This document shows positions 52,286-60,886 of a stretch of 64,000 nt of DNA, in pieces. The position numbers were made by a program, and so were the translations under genes. The stretch is taken from the NCBI RefSeq assembly GCF_004345855.1, contig NZ_SLXN01000001.1:930001-994000 (forward strand). The letters run 5' to 3'. A model generated the notes under the pieces. The model saw only the letters and a list, made by a program, of their open reading frames with translations, searched no databases and was not told the origin of the DNA. The stretch's first letter is position 1, and every line of letters begins with the position of its first letter. The stretch comes from Sphingomonas sp. BK235 (GTDB lineage Bacteria > Pseudomonadota > Alphaproteobacteria > Sphingomonadales > Sphingomonadaceae).

Positions 52286-52332
52286 GTTCGAAAAAAATGC
52301 GAGGCAGGCGGCTCAGGCCGCTTGCCAAGCCA

Positions 52333-52355
52333 GCAGCCCCCGGCTAGGGGGCTGC
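52333..52355. terminator. Hairpin between the FYDLN gene and tRNA-Ala
   Basis: GCAGCCCCC-GGCTA-GGGGGCTGC, a perfect nine-base stem 47 bases after the FYDLN stop and 15 bases before tRNA-Ala. A T run is missing. It could terminate the gene or separate it from the tRNA. Confidence 0.5.
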
Positions 52356-52370
52356 CTCCCGGGACGGAAT

Positions 52371-52446
52371 GGGGCCGTAGCTCAGCTGGGAGAGCGTCGC
52401 AATGGCATTGCGAAGGTCAGGGGTTCGATCCCCCTCGGCTCCACCA
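52371..52446 (+). tRNA. tRNA-Ala (GGC)
   Basis: 76 bases with an encoded CCA. Acceptor GGGGCCG and CGGCTCC, anticodon loop ATGGCAT gives GGC, T loop TTCGATC. Confidence 0.95.
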
Positions 52447-52616
52447 TTCCTCCACGGCTAGGGCGCCAGGGCGCCTCATCGCCCGCGCTGCCGGGCCTGG
52501 TCGACGCGATCGTGGTCGCGGGCCATCATCCCTCGACCTACTTCCACCGCTGATCCCCCGTCTCAACGAGCGCGCGCGTCGCGAGCGCACGTTGTTGCGC
52601 GTTTGCAATGGATCGC

Positions 52617-52645
52617 TTGACATCGTGCATAAACGTGCGGCACGT
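52617..52645 (+). promoter_or_regulatory. Promoter element and operator-like repeat before the DeoR gene
   Basis: TTGACA at 52617-52622 is a perfect -35 box; a good -10 is not seen at normal spacing. CGTGC occurs at 52624-52628 and 52634-52638, and ACGTG-CGG-CACGT is an inverted repeat at 52633-52645, just before the ATG. DeoR-family proteins usually bind repeated sites in their own promoters. Confidence 0.4.
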
Positions 52646-52653
52646 ATTCTGGT

Positions 52654-53427
52654 ATGAACGAGCTGTCGCACCATCGTCGTCTCCAAATCGCCCGTCGGTT
52701 GTCCGAGGGGCAGCCGGTCGTCGCGATCGCGCTCGCACGCGAGTTCCAGATATCGGAGGATGCGATCCGCCGTGATCTGCGCGCTCTGGCAGCCGAAGGG
52801 CGGTGCCGCCGCGTCTATGGCGGCGCCGTGCCCCTGGCGAATGACGAACGGCCGCTGTCGGCGCGAACCATGCAAGATCGTGCGGCAAAACAGGCGCTGG
52901 CGCGCGCCGCGGTGGGCGAGGTGACGCCCGGCCAGGTCATCTTCATCGATGCGGGTTCGACCCATCTGGCGCTGGTCGACCTGCTGCCGGAGGACGCGGA
53001 CCTGACGGTGGTGACCAACGCGCCGGCGATCGCGGTCGCGGCGCTCGCGCGCGGTGACCTGCGCGTCGTGACGATCGGTGGCGCCGTCGATCCCGCGGTG
53101 GGTGGCTGCGTCGACGCCACCGCGGTCGCGGCGATCGAGCTGATCCGCGTCGATCGTGCCTTCCTGGGCGCCTGTGCGCTGTCAGTGCGCGACGGTGTGG
53201 GCGCGTCGGGCCACGCCGACGCCGCGTTCAAACGCCGCGTTGTCGCGCGCGCCGCGACGATCACGGTGCTCGTGACCAACGACAAGATCGACGCGCGCGC
53301 GCCCTATCAGGTCGTCGCGCTCGCGCGCGTCGATCGCCTCGTCGTCGAACATGATCTCGCGGCCGAGACGCGCGAGGCCCTGGCCGCTGCCTGCGCCGAC
53401 GCACTCGTCGTGGCAGCGGCGGCGTGA
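52654..53427 (+). CDS. DeoR/GlpR-family transcriptional regulator
   Basis: 257 residues. N-terminal winged helix-turn-helix (LARRLSEGQPVVAIALA, then FQISEDAIRRDLRALAAEGRCRRVYGGAV, the family signature). The C-terminal DeoR sensor domain follows, with FIDAGSTHLALVDLLP and GGAVDPAVGG. These regulators sense phosphorylated sugars or related metabolites. The downstream MFS gene overlaps its stop (GTGA), so the likely target is transport of a sugar or sugar-like compound. Ligand unknown. Confidence 0.9.
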   Translation: MNELSHHRRLQIARRLSEGQPVVAIALAREFQISEDAIRRDLRALAAEGRCRRVYGGAVPLANDERPLSARTMQDRAAKQALARAAVGEVTPGQVIFIDAGSTHLALVDLLPEDADLTVVTNAPAIAVAALARGDLRVVTIGGAVDPAVGGCVDATAVAAIELIRVDRAFLGACALSVRDGVGASGHADAAFKRRVVARAATITVLVTNDKIDARAPYQVVALARVDRLVVEHDLAAETREALAAACADALVVAAAA

Positions 53428-54545
53428 GCGGCTCGGCGCGCTTCGCGACCCGGCTCAGCTTCCTGGTGGCGGGCTTCGGCATCGCCTGCTGGGCGCCGCT
53501 GGTCCCGATCGTCAAGGAACGGCTCGCGATCGACGACGCGACCCTGGGCCTGTTGTTGCTGTGCATCGGCGCGGGTTCGGTCGTCGCGATGATCGCCACC
53601 GGCCCGCTGAGTGCGCGGCTGGGCAGCCGGCCGATCATCATGAGCGGCGGCGTCGCGCTCGCCCTGCTTCTCCCGCTGCTGCCGCTGGCGGGCAGCGCGA
53701 CCATGCTTGCCGGGCTGCTGCTGCTGTTCGGTGCGGCGCTCGGCTCACTCGACGTGGCGATGAACATCCACGCGGTCGAGGTCGAACGCAGCGCGGCCCG
53801 CCCACTCATGTCAGGCTTCCACGCGCTGTTCAGCGTCGGTGGCTTCGCCGGGGCGAGCGCCATGACCTTGTTCCTCACCGCGCGCGTGGCGCCGGCGCTG
53901 GGGGCTGCGGTCTGCGCCGCGCTGATGCTCGCGACGATGCTGGTGGCGTGCCCGCGACTGCTGCGTACCGGCGGGGCGGAGGAGGGGCCCTTGCTCGCCG
54001 TGCCGCGCGGCGCCGTCCTGCTGCTCGCGCTGCTGGCGCTGGTGACCTTTCTCGTCGAGGGCGCGATGCTCGATTGGGGCGCGCTGCTCATCGCGCAGCG
54101 CGCGCTCGTCGCGCCTGACCGGGCGGGCCTAGGCTATATCCTCTTCTCGGTCGCGATGACGGCGGGCCGCTTCGCGGGCGACGCGGTGATCACGCGATGG
54201 GGCGAGAGGCGTACCATCGCGGCGAGTGGCACGCTCACCGTCCTCGGGTTCGCGCTGCTGCTGCTCGCGCCGACCCCGACGGCGCTGGGCGGCTTCGTCC
54301 TGATCGGGCTGGGCGCGGCCAACGTCGTCCCGGTCCTGTTCCGCCGTGCCGGGGCGCAGACCGTGATGCCCGCGCCGCTCGCGATCGGGGCGGTCACCAC
54401 GCTGGGCTATGCGGGGGTGCTGGTCGGCCCCGCGGCGATCGGCTTCGTCGCCGACGCGGTCGGCCTGGTCGCCGCTTTCTGGCTGCTCGCGCTGCTGATG
54501 CTCGCGGTGCCGCTCAGCGCCGCGCGTGTCGCGCGGATGACGTGA
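53424..54545 (+). CDS. MFS transporter
   Basis: 373 residues with about 12 membrane spans. GTG start overlapping the DeoR stop. The conserved loop between helices 2 and 3 is present in altered form (TGPLSARLGSRPII), and the middle loop between helices 6 and 7 is short. The layout resembles the YbjJ-type group of uncertain substrate. Coupling to a DeoR regulator suggests a sugar or sugar derivative, but substrate and direction cannot be inferred. Confidence 0.88.
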   Translation: MSGSARFATRLSFLVAGFGIACWAPLVPIVKERLAIDDATLGLLLLCIGAGSVVAMIATGPLSARLGSRPIIMSGGVALALLLPLLPLAGSATMLAGLLLLFGAALGSLDVAMNIHAVEVERSAARPLMSGFHALFSVGGFAGASAMTLFLTARVAPALGAAVCAALMLATMLVACPRLLRTGGAEEGPLLAVPRGAVLLLALLALVTFLVEGAMLDWGALLIAQRALVAPDRAGLGYILFSVAMTAGRFAGDAVITRWGERRTIAASGTLTVLGFALLLLAPTPTALGGFVLIGLGAANVVPVLFRRAGAQTVMPAPLAIGAVTTLGYAGVLVGPAAIGFVADAVGLVAAFWLLALLMLAVPLSAARVARMT

Positions 54546-54558
54546 GCGCGTCGGCGCG

Positions 54559-54951
54559 TCACTCGCGGGTGCGGCGCATCGGCATGGCGTCGATCGTCTC
54601 CTCCAGCGTCGCGGCGGCGATGGGGCGCTCGTCGCGCAGCTTCGCGCCGCCGTCCTTGCCGATCAGCACCACCGCGAAGCCGCGCGCGGGCAGGCGATAG
54701 CGCCGCCGCAGCGCCGCGGCGGTGTCTGTCGCACCCGTGACCCGTTCGCCGATGACCTCGACGAGCACCAGCTCACGCTCGTCGGCGCCCGCCTTCCAGG
54801 CGCGTAGGATGCGGCGCTGCGCCGCGACGCGTGGGTCGCGCTCCGCGTCCGTGCTGACGAGCAGGACGCGCTGCTGCCACTTCAACGCGGCGACGGTCGT
54901 CGGAGCAGCGGCACCGAGCGCGGCGCCGGCGAGCAGGGGAAGCATGATCAT
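54559..54951 (-). CDS. DUF4174 family protein
   Basis: 130 residues. A short N-terminal hydrophobic stretch (MLPLLAGAALGAA) may be a signal sequence. The conserved ending GFAVVLIGKDGGAKLRDE, then the block IDAMPMRR, is the family signature of DUF4174. The fold is thioredoxin-like by family description. Start could be ATG 54951 or ATG 54945. Function unknown. Converges on the MFS gene. Confidence 0.85.
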   Translation of the reverse strand: MIMLPLLAGAALGAAAPTTVAALKWQQRVLLVSTDAERDPRVAAQRRILRAWKAGADERELVLVEVIGERVTGATDTAAALRRRYRLPARGFAVVLIGKDGGAKLRDERPIAAATLEETIDAMPMRRTRE

Positions 54952-55004
54952 CGGCCATCAACGCCAAGCGCCGCGGCGATGTTTCGGCACGTGGAGGCCG
55001 ACGC

Positions 55005-55436
55005 TCAATTGCGCCGCGTGACGGCCGCGATCATCACCTGCGCGATGGCGCCGTACAGCGCCTCCCACGCCGCGCGGGTCGCCGCATCGAAGCGGGGACC
55101 GGCCATCTCGGCGAACGTGTCGATCAGCACCGCGCCGACATAAGCATAATGGTGCGGTCGAACACCGTAGCCGACATGGCGGATCGCCAGCTGCGACAGT
55201 CCGGCGCGCGCACCGGCGAGGTCGTCGAGGTCGGCCACGAGCGAATCGACGGTCTGGCGGAACACGCTGATCTGGTGGGTCATGTCATCGGGAAAGAGGG
55301 CGCGGGTGAAGGGATGGCGCTCCTGTAGCCGGTGGTAGAAGCGGGCCGCATAATCTTCCGGCAAACGGGCGATCTCGGCATAGCTCGCTCGCACCAAGGC
55401 AGCCTGATCGGGCGTGACGGAGAGCGGTGCGGTCAT
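55005..55436 (-). CDS. Single-domain globin
   Basis: 143 residues from ATG 55436. The globin helices are recognisable: LVRASYAEIARLPEDYAARFYHRL (A-B), HPFTRALFPDDMTHQ (C-CD), and the F helix with the haem-ligand histidine in LAIRHVGYGVRPHHYAYVGAVL. This resembles bacterial haemoglobins of the flavohaemoglobin-like group without a reductase domain. Role in oxygen or nitric-oxide handling is inferred. An inverted repeat lies in the divergent promoter region. Confidence 0.88.
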   Translation of the reverse strand: MTAPLSVTPDQAALVRASYAEIARLPEDYAARFYHRLQERHPFTRALFPDDMTHQISVFRQTVDSLVADLDDLAGARAGLSQLAIRHVGYGVRPHHYAYVGAVLIDTFAEMAGPRFDAATRAAWEALYGAIAQVMIAAVTRRN

Positions 55437-55541
55437 CGCGGATCGGTTCGCCGGCCCGGCGCGGCATCGCGCCCGCGCGCGGGTGCGCGATCGGCGTGAG
55501 TCGTCGGCGTCGGCCGTTCCATCCCGCGACGATACTACCAA

Positions 55542-55563
55542 AGGGTAATGCTTTCAGTACCCT
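55542..55563. promoter_or_regulatory. Inverted repeat between globin and 42-residue protein genes
   Basis: AGGGTA-N10-TACCCT. The overlapping TACC-AAAG-GGTA at 55537-55548 is a second short palindrome. Neither divergent direction has a good -35 box (plus-strand TAATAT is at 55564-55569), so an activator or repressor site is plausible. It resembles no operator I can name firmly. Confidence 0.4.
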
Positions 55564-55728
55564 AATATAGGTTGTTTCTTCCTGTTGCCGGAGGACGCGA
55601 GGCCTGCGCTCGCGCCTGCATCGCGATCACTTGTTTCCGGTCGAGCCGACTTCGAGCGCTCACCGCCGATTGTGGAGGCTGCCAGGATCGATCATCATCA
55701 CCATGTGCCGAGGTATGGAGTCGACGAC

Positions 55729-55857
55729 ATGAGCTACGAGATCGATGGTCGCAGCCGTGTTCGGGCGGTCGCCGTCTACGCCGCCGTCATCAGCGTGGCG
55801 ATCGTCATAGGCATGCTCGTGCGATCGGGCGTGATCACCGATCACATTCTCTGGTGA
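55729..55857 (+). CDS. 42-residue single-span membrane protein
   Basis: ATG 55729 with GGAG eight bases upstream. Short polar start (MSYEIDGRSRVRA), one membrane span near residues 13-31 (VAVYAAVISVAIVIGMLV), then a short polar tail. It is under the size limit of most gene callers. Divergent from the globin gene across 292 bases that hold an inverted repeat. Function unknown. Confidence 0.55.
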   Translation: MSYEIDGRSRVRAVAVYAAVISVAIVIGMLVRSGVITDHILW

Positions 55858-55999
55858 GCGCCGCCGAGGTACTGAACGTCACCGCGTTTTCCGCAGCGCT
55901 TTGCCCATAGGTCGCGAGACGGCGGTTGCTCCAGCGCCCAGAACAGGGGCGGTCTTTGCCAACGAACACCATCGCCAGAATTGAAGTTGATAATATGTA

Positions 56000-56164
56000 T
56001 TATGTAAATAGCTTGACCAGCGCGAACAGGGCGACGAACACCAATCCCCACGCCACGGCGTAGCGAACCATGGTCGCACCGGGCATTCGTCGCGCCAGCA
56101 AGGCGGACAGCGGCAGTAGCAGGATCAGCAGGAGAACCAGCGCCTCGCCCGCACGATCGCTCAT
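56000..56164 (-). CDS. 54-residue two-span membrane protein coupled to the MBL gene
   Basis: ATG 56164 overlaps the MBL-fold gene stop by four bases (ATGA), which argues for a real gene. Two hydrophobic segments (residues about 8-23 and 35-53) are split by ARRMPG. The layout is like the N-terminal membrane part of TIGR02281 retropepsin-like proteases, but no protease domain follows; a TAA at 56002-56000 ends the frame. It may be a small membrane adaptor or a remnant. It is the last gene of the leftward operon. Confidence 0.6.
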   Translation of the reverse strand: MSDRAGEALVLLLILLLPLSALLARRMPGATMVRYAVAWGLVFVALFALVKLFT

Positions 56165-56925
56165 CGCGCGATCTCCCAGCCGTCATAGCCCGGTTCGACG
56201 CCGTCGGGCAGTTCGGCGCGTAACCCGGCATAGTCCATCGACTGGTCCATGTGGACCAGCACCGTGCGAGTCGGGCGCAGGTCGTCGACCCAACCGAGCA
56301 CCGTCGCCAGGTCGGGATGCGTCGCATGCGGACGCCGACGCAGCGCATCGACGATCCAGACGTCAACGCCGCGGTACAGATCGCGCATGGCATCGGTCAT
56401 CGCGCTGATGTCGGTCGCGTAGCCGATCGAGACACCCGCAGCGTCGAAGCGCAGACCCGCCGAGGTGATCGAACCGTGCGGCTGGTCGACGACGCGGATC
56501 GCGAGTTCACCGAGCGCGAGTCGATCGGGCAGCACCGACAGCGCTACCGTCGGCGGATAGCCACCCGCACCCTTGAACACATAAGCGAATTGCTGGCGCA
56601 GCGCCGCGGCGCAGTCCTCGCGTGCATAGCCCGGCACGGGATGGCCGAGCGCGTGATAGACCTGCCGCAGGTCGTCGATGCCGAAGACGTGATCGGCATG
56701 CTGATGGGTCCAGATCACCGCGTCGACCCGCCCGACCCTCGCGGCGAGCAGCTGCTCGCGCATATCGGGGCTGGTATCCACCAGCACGCGGGTGCCGTCG
56801 TGCTCGACCAGCAGCGAGGAACGCGTGCGGCGATTACGCGGCTCGGCCGGGTCGCAGTCGCCCCAGTCGTTGCCGATCCGCGGCACCCCCGACGACGTGC
56901 CGGAGCCGAGGATACGGACCTTCAC
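56161..56925 (-). CDS. MBL-fold metallohydrolase (PhnP/RNase Z-like)
   Basis: 254 residues. Metal site motif THQHADHVFGIDDL is intact, with further ligands near DQPHGSIT, GYATDISAM and VLVHMDQSM. N-terminus MKVRILGSGTSSGVPRIGNDWG is typical of the PhnP-like phosphodiesterase group. The substrate (cyclic phosphate or RNA) is unknown. It overlaps tatD by four bases upstream and the 54-residue gene downstream. Confidence 0.9.
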   Translation of the reverse strand: MKVRILGSGTSSGVPRIGNDWGDCDPAEPRNRRTRSSLLVEHDGTRVLVDTSPDMREQLLAARVGRVDAVIWTHQHADHVFGIDDLRQVYHALGHPVPGYAREDCAAALRQQFAYVFKGAGGYPPTVALSVLPDRLALGELAIRVVDQPHGSITSAGLRFDAAGVSIGYATDISAMTDAMRDLYRGVDVWIVDALRRRPHATHPDLATVLGWVDDLRPTRTVLVHMDQSMDYAGLRAELPDGVEPGYDGWEIAR

Positions 56926-57701
56926 GCGCCCCGCGTCTTGCTGAAGAGCGAGTGAAAGTTCTCGGCCGTATAGCGCTGAAGTTCCTCGACATCCTCGCCG
57001 CGAAGCTGGGCCAGGAACGCCGCGGTGTCGGCGACGAAGCCGGGCTCCCCGGTCTTGCCGCGATGAGGCACCGGCGCGAGGAACGGCGCGTCAGTCTCGA
57101 TCAACAGCCGCTCGCGCGGGATCCGCGCCGCGGTCGCGCGCAACGCCTCGGCGTTGCGGAAGGTGGCGATGCCGGAGATCGAGATAAACATCCCGATCTC
57201 AAGCGCTTGATCGGCGAATTTGTCGCTCGCCGTGAAGCAGTGGATCACCCCGGTATAGGCCCCCTGCTCCATCTCCTCGCGCAGGATCGCGGCGGTGTCC
57301 TCCTCGGCGTCGCGCGTGTGGACGATGATCGGCGTGCCGCTCTCGCGCGCGGCGGCGATATGCGCGCGGAAGCTCGCCTGCTGCCGCTGGCGGTCGGAAT
57401 GATCGTAGTGATAGTCGAGCCCGCTCTCGCCGATGCCGACCACGCGCGGGTGGCGCGCGCGCTCGACCAGTCTGGCCGTGTCGATGTGCGGGTGCTGGTC
57501 GGCCTCGTGCGGGTGGATGCCGACGCTGGCCCAGACGTCGGGCTCGCGCTCGGCGGTGGCGAGCACCGCGTCCCACTCGCGCTCGCGCGTGGCGATGTTG
57601 AGCATCGCGGTGACGCCGCGCGCGCGCGCGCGCTCGAGCACCGCGGCCTGCTGCTCGAACACGCCCTCGTAATTGAGGTGGCAGTGGCTGTCGACGAGCA
57701 T
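56922..57701 (-). CDS. tatD: TatD-family metal-dependent hydrolase
   Basis: 259 residues, a TIM-barrel nuclease that acts as a 3'-5' exonuclease or deoxyribonuclease in better-known members. Motifs: VDSHCHLNYEG, GIGESGLDYHYDHS, IIVHTRDAEEDT, IHCFTAS and ETDAPFLAP. ATG overlaps the metG stop by one base (TGATG). Common operon position after metG in proteobacteria. Confidence 0.94.
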   Translation of the reverse strand: MLVDSHCHLNYEGVFEQQAAVLERARARGVTAMLNIATREREWDAVLATAEREPDVWASVGIHPHEADQHPHIDTARLVERARHPRVVGIGESGLDYHYDHSDRQRQQASFRAHIAAARESGTPIIVHTRDAEEDTAAILREEMEQGAYTGVIHCFTASDKFADQALEIGMFISISGIATFRNAEALRATAARIPRERLLIETDAPFLAPVPHRGKTGEPGFVADTAAFLAQLRGEDVEELQRYTAENFHSLFSKTRGA

Positions 57702-59251
57702 CAGGCGGGCTCCGTCTCGGCGGGCAGTTCCAACCGCGGGAAGGCCGGCGTCGGCGGCGCGATCGTCGCGCCGGCGTCGACGCGACGCTGGTACCAGCCG
57801 TCGTCGTCGATCGCTTCATGGTCGCGCTCGTCGGCGCCGAGCTGGTCGAGCACCCTGCCCGCGCCCTCGGGCACCACCGGCAGGATCGCGATCGCGAGCA
57901 TGCGGATCGCGCGCACCAGCGTGCGGAGCACCGCGTGCATCCGCTCGAGATCGGTCTTGCGCAGCGACCAGGGCGCCTGCGCGTCGATATATTGGTTGCA
58001 CGCGAACACGCCGCGCAGCCACGCCTCGACGCCCTGGCTGAGCAGCAGGTCGGTGAAGCCGGCGCGCAGCCCGGCGCAGGCCACGACCACCTCCTCGATC
58101 AGCTGCGCGTCGGCGTCCTCGGCGCGACCCGCGTCGGGGAAGGCCCCGCCGAGGTTCTTGGCGATGAACGACAGCGTCCGCTGCGCGAGATTGCCGAAGG
58201 CGTTGGCGAGTTCGGCGTTGACGCGCGTCACGATGGCCTCGGCCGAGTAGCTGCCGTCCTGCCCGAAGCTGACCTCGCGCAGCAGGAAGTAGCGCAACCC
58301 GTCGACCCCGAACGCCTCGGCGAGATCGAGCGGATCGACCACGTTGCCGAGGCTCTTCGACATCTTCTCGCCGCGGTGGAGCAGGAAGCCGTGGCCGAAC
58401 ACCGTCTTCGGCAACGCGATGCCGGCGGACATCAGGAAGGCGGGCCAGTAGACCGCGTGGAAGCGCACGATGTCCTTGCCGATCAGGTGCAGGTCCGCCG
58501 GCCAGTAATGCAGCTCGCCGTCGGGATAGCCCGCTCCCGTCAGATAGTTGGTCAGCGCGTCGACCCAGACGTACATGACGTGGCCGGGGCTGCCCGGCAC
58601 CGCCACGCCCCAGTCGAAGCTGGTGCGCGACACCGACAGGTCCGACAGCCCGCCCTCGACGAAGCGCAGGATCTCGTTGCGCCGTGCCTCGGGGCGGATG
58701 AAGTCGGGGTTGGCCGCGTAGAAGTCGAGCAGCGGCTGCTGGTACTTGGAGAGGCGGAAGAACCACGTCTCCTCGGCGGTCCAGGTCACCGGTGTGCCCT
58801 GCGGCGAGAGCTTGGCGCCCCCTTCCCCCTCGGTCAGTTCCTTCTCGTCGTAGAAGGCCTCGTCGCGCACCGAATACCAGCCCTCGTAGCGGTCGAGATA
58901 GAGGTCGCCGGCCTCCGCCACCGCCTGCCAGATCGCCTGGCTGGCGCGGTGGTGATCCGCGTCGGTGGTGCGGATGAAGCGATCGTAGCTGATCGCAAGT
59001 CTGTCGCACATCGCTCTGAAATATCCGGACATTTCGTCGGCGAGCGCGCGCACCTCGACGCCGCGGTCGCGCGCCGTCTGCACCATCTTGAGCCCGTGCT
59101 CGTCGGTGCCGGTCTGGAAGCGGACGTCCCGCCCCGCCTGGCGCTGGAACCGCGCGATCGCATCGGCGGCGATCGCCTCATAGGCATGGCCGATGTGCGG
59201 GCGGCCGTTGGGATAGCTGATCGCGGTGGTGATGTAGAAGGGATGGCCCAT
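57701..59251 (-). CDS. metG: Methionyl-tRNA synthetase
   Basis: 516 residues, the short form lacking the C-terminal dimerisation/tRNA-binding domain. ATG 59251; the upstream extension is non-family. Class I motifs are NGRPHIGHAYE (HIGH) and GEKMSKSLGN (KMSKS). The knuckle cysteines of the zinc-binding form are missing. Sits between holB and tatD in the leftward operon. Confidence 0.96.
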   Translation of the reverse strand: MGHPFYITTAISYPNGRPHIGHAYEAIAADAIARFQRQAGRDVRFQTGTDEHGLKMVQTARDRGVEVRALADEMSGYFRAMCDRLAISYDRFIRTTDADHHRASQAIWQAVAEAGDLYLDRYEGWYSVRDEAFYDEKELTEGEGGAKLSPQGTPVTWTAEETWFFRLSKYQQPLLDFYAANPDFIRPEARRNEILRFVEGGLSDLSVSRTSFDWGVAVPGSPGHVMYVWVDALTNYLTGAGYPDGELHYWPADLHLIGKDIVRFHAVYWPAFLMSAGIALPKTVFGHGFLLHRGEKMSKSLGNVVDPLDLAEAFGVDGLRYFLLREVSFGQDGSYSAEAIVTRVNAELANAFGNLAQRTLSFIAKNLGGAFPDAGRAEDADAQLIEEVVVACAGLRAGFTDLLLSQGVEAWLRGVFACNQYIDAQAPWSLRKTDLERMHAVLRTLVRAIRMLAIAILPVVPEGAGRVLDQLGADERDHEAIDDDGWYQRRVDAGATIAPPTPAFPRLELPAETEPA

Positions 59252-59261
59252 GCCGCGCCTC

Positions 59262-60251
59262 CTAACGCTCTCCCTCGCGCGATGCCAGCCGCGCGACGAT
59301 GCCGGCGAGCTCGTAGACGGTGCCCTGCTGATCCAGCGACAGTGCGCGCGCCGCCGCGGCGACCGCGCGCGCCTCGTCATAGGCGTCGAGCGCGGCGCGC
59401 AGGTCGGTGCCGACGCGCGTCGCGGCGGTGCGCGCGATCAGCGTCGGCACGCGGTCGAGAAAGGCCTCGTAGCGCGGCTGCGCCGCCTTGAGCGCGAGCG
59501 ACTTGGCCAGCGCGCCGCGGCGCGTCAGCGTCGGGTCGCCGTCGCGCGCGATGCCCGCCAGCGCCTGCTCGATGGCGCCGAGGTCGAGCCCGGCATAGCC
59601 GAGCGCGCGGCCGGGCGAGCCCTCGCCGGCGGCGACGAGCGAGGCGATCTCGTCCGGCTCGGCGTCGGGGAGCGCGCCGCGCAGCACCGACGCCATGTCG
59701 TCGTCGCCGAGCGGCTGGAAGCGCAGCACGCGGCAGCGCGAGCGGATCGTCGCGAGCAGCCGGCCGGGCGCGTGGCTCACCAGCAGGAACACCGTTCCCG
59801 CGGGCGGCTCCTCCAGGCTCTTGAGCAAAGCGTTGGAAGCGCCGGGGCGCTCGAGGTCGTCGGCGGCGTCGATCACGATCGCGCGGCGTGGTGACAGCGA
59901 CGGCATCGTGCCGAGGAACGGGCCGAGCGCGCGCACCTGATCGACCGTGATCGAGCGCGCCAGCTCATCATCCTTGTCCTTCTTGGGCAGGCGGCGCAGC
60001 TCGCGGTAGTCGGGGTGCGAGCCGGCCGCGAGCAGCGTGGCGGCGCGATGGTCGGGCGGCACCGCCAGGCCGGAGGGGAGCTGACCCGGTGTCATCGCCT
60101 CGGCGAGCAGCCGCGCCGCGGCGGCGCGCGCGAACGTGGCCTTGCCGACGCCCTCGGGGCCGGCGAGCAGCCAGGCGTGGTGGACGTTGCCGCCGCGCAG
60201 CGCGGCGGTGAAGGCGTCGACCGCGGCGCGATGGCCGCGCAGGTCGGTCAC
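59262..60251 (-). CDS. holB: DNA polymerase III delta' subunit
   Basis: Clamp-loader ATPase-like subunit. 329 residues, GTG start at 60251 overlapping the tmk stop (GTGA). AAA+ features: WLLAGPEGVGKATFARA (P-loop with altered residues), VIDAADDLERPGASNALLKSLEEPP and FLLVSHAPGRLLATIRSRCRVL. The expected zinc-module cysteines are missing, as in some alphaproteobacteria. It works with HolC-type accessory factors elsewhere in the window (17781) at the replisome. Confidence 0.93.
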   Translation of the reverse strand: MTDLRGHRAAVDAFTAALRGGNVHHAWLLAGPEGVGKATFARAAAARLLAEAMTPGQLPSGLAVPPDHRAATLLAAGSHPDYRELRRLPKKDKDDELARSITVDQVRALGPFLGTMPSLSPRRAIVIDAADDLERPGASNALLKSLEEPPAGTVFLLVSHAPGRLLATIRSRCRVLRFQPLGDDDMASVLRGALPDAEPDEIASLVAAGEGSPGRALGYAGLDLGAIEQALAGIARDGDPTLTRRGALAKSLALKAAQPRYEAFLDRVPTLIARTAATRVGTDLRAALDAYDEARAVAAAARALSLDQQGTVYELAGIVARLASREGER

Positions 60252-60886
60252 GGCAACCAGTCCGCCAGCTCGGCGAGCATCGCGGCGGTCACCGCCTTGG
60301 GTGGCTGGGCGGCGTCGATGCGGCGGAAGCGCTCGGGTTCGCCCTCTGCAAGGGTCTCGAAGGTTTGGAACGCTGCTGCGACCGCGACGTGGAACGCTTC
60401 ATCGCGCGACGCGAAGCGATCCGTCGCGCCGCGATCTCGCTCAGCGGCGCGCGCCGCTCCGACGTCGGGCGCGACCGTCAGCAGGAACGTACGGTCCGGC
60501 AGCAGCCCCTCGCTGCCGAAGGCGTGGAGCGCCAGCACGTCGGCGTCGTCGATACCACCGGCCACGCCCTGATAGGCGCGCGTCGAGTCGACGAAGCGGT
60601 CGCAGATCACCCAGCGGCCCTCGTCGAGCGCCGGGCGGATCACCTTCTCGACATGGTCCGCGCGCGCCGCGGCGAACAGCAATGTCTCCGCGCGCGCGCT
60701 CCACCGCCCCGGCTCGCCCTCGAGCAGCAGCGCCCGGATCGCCTCGGCGCCCGCACTGCCGCCCGGTTCGCGCGTGACCACCGCCTCGACGCCGCGCTCG
60801 CGCAGCGCCGCGGCGAGCGCGCGCGCCTGGGTCGATTTGCCGGCCCCTTCCCCGCCCTCCAGGCTGAGGAAGCGCCCCCGCGACAT
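60248..60886 (-). CDS. tmk: Thymidylate kinase
   Basis: dTMP to dTDP. 212 residues. P-loop SLEGGEGAGKSTQARAL, REPGGSAGAEAIR (DR/RY region), and the lid ICDRFVDSTRAYQG. ATG 60886 overlaps the stop of the upstream carboxypeptidase gene by one base (TGATG). tmk-holB pairing is standard. Confidence 0.96.
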   Translation of the reverse strand: MSRGRFLSLEGGEGAGKSTQARALAAALRERGVEAVVTREPGGSAGAEAIRALLLEGEPGRWSARAETLLFAAARADHVEKVIRPALDEGRWVICDRFVDSTRAYQGVAGGIDDADVLALHAFGSEGLLPDRTFLLTVAPDVGAARAAERDRGATDRFASRDEAFHVAVAAAFQTFETLAEGEPERFRRIDAAQPPKAVTAAMLAELADWLP

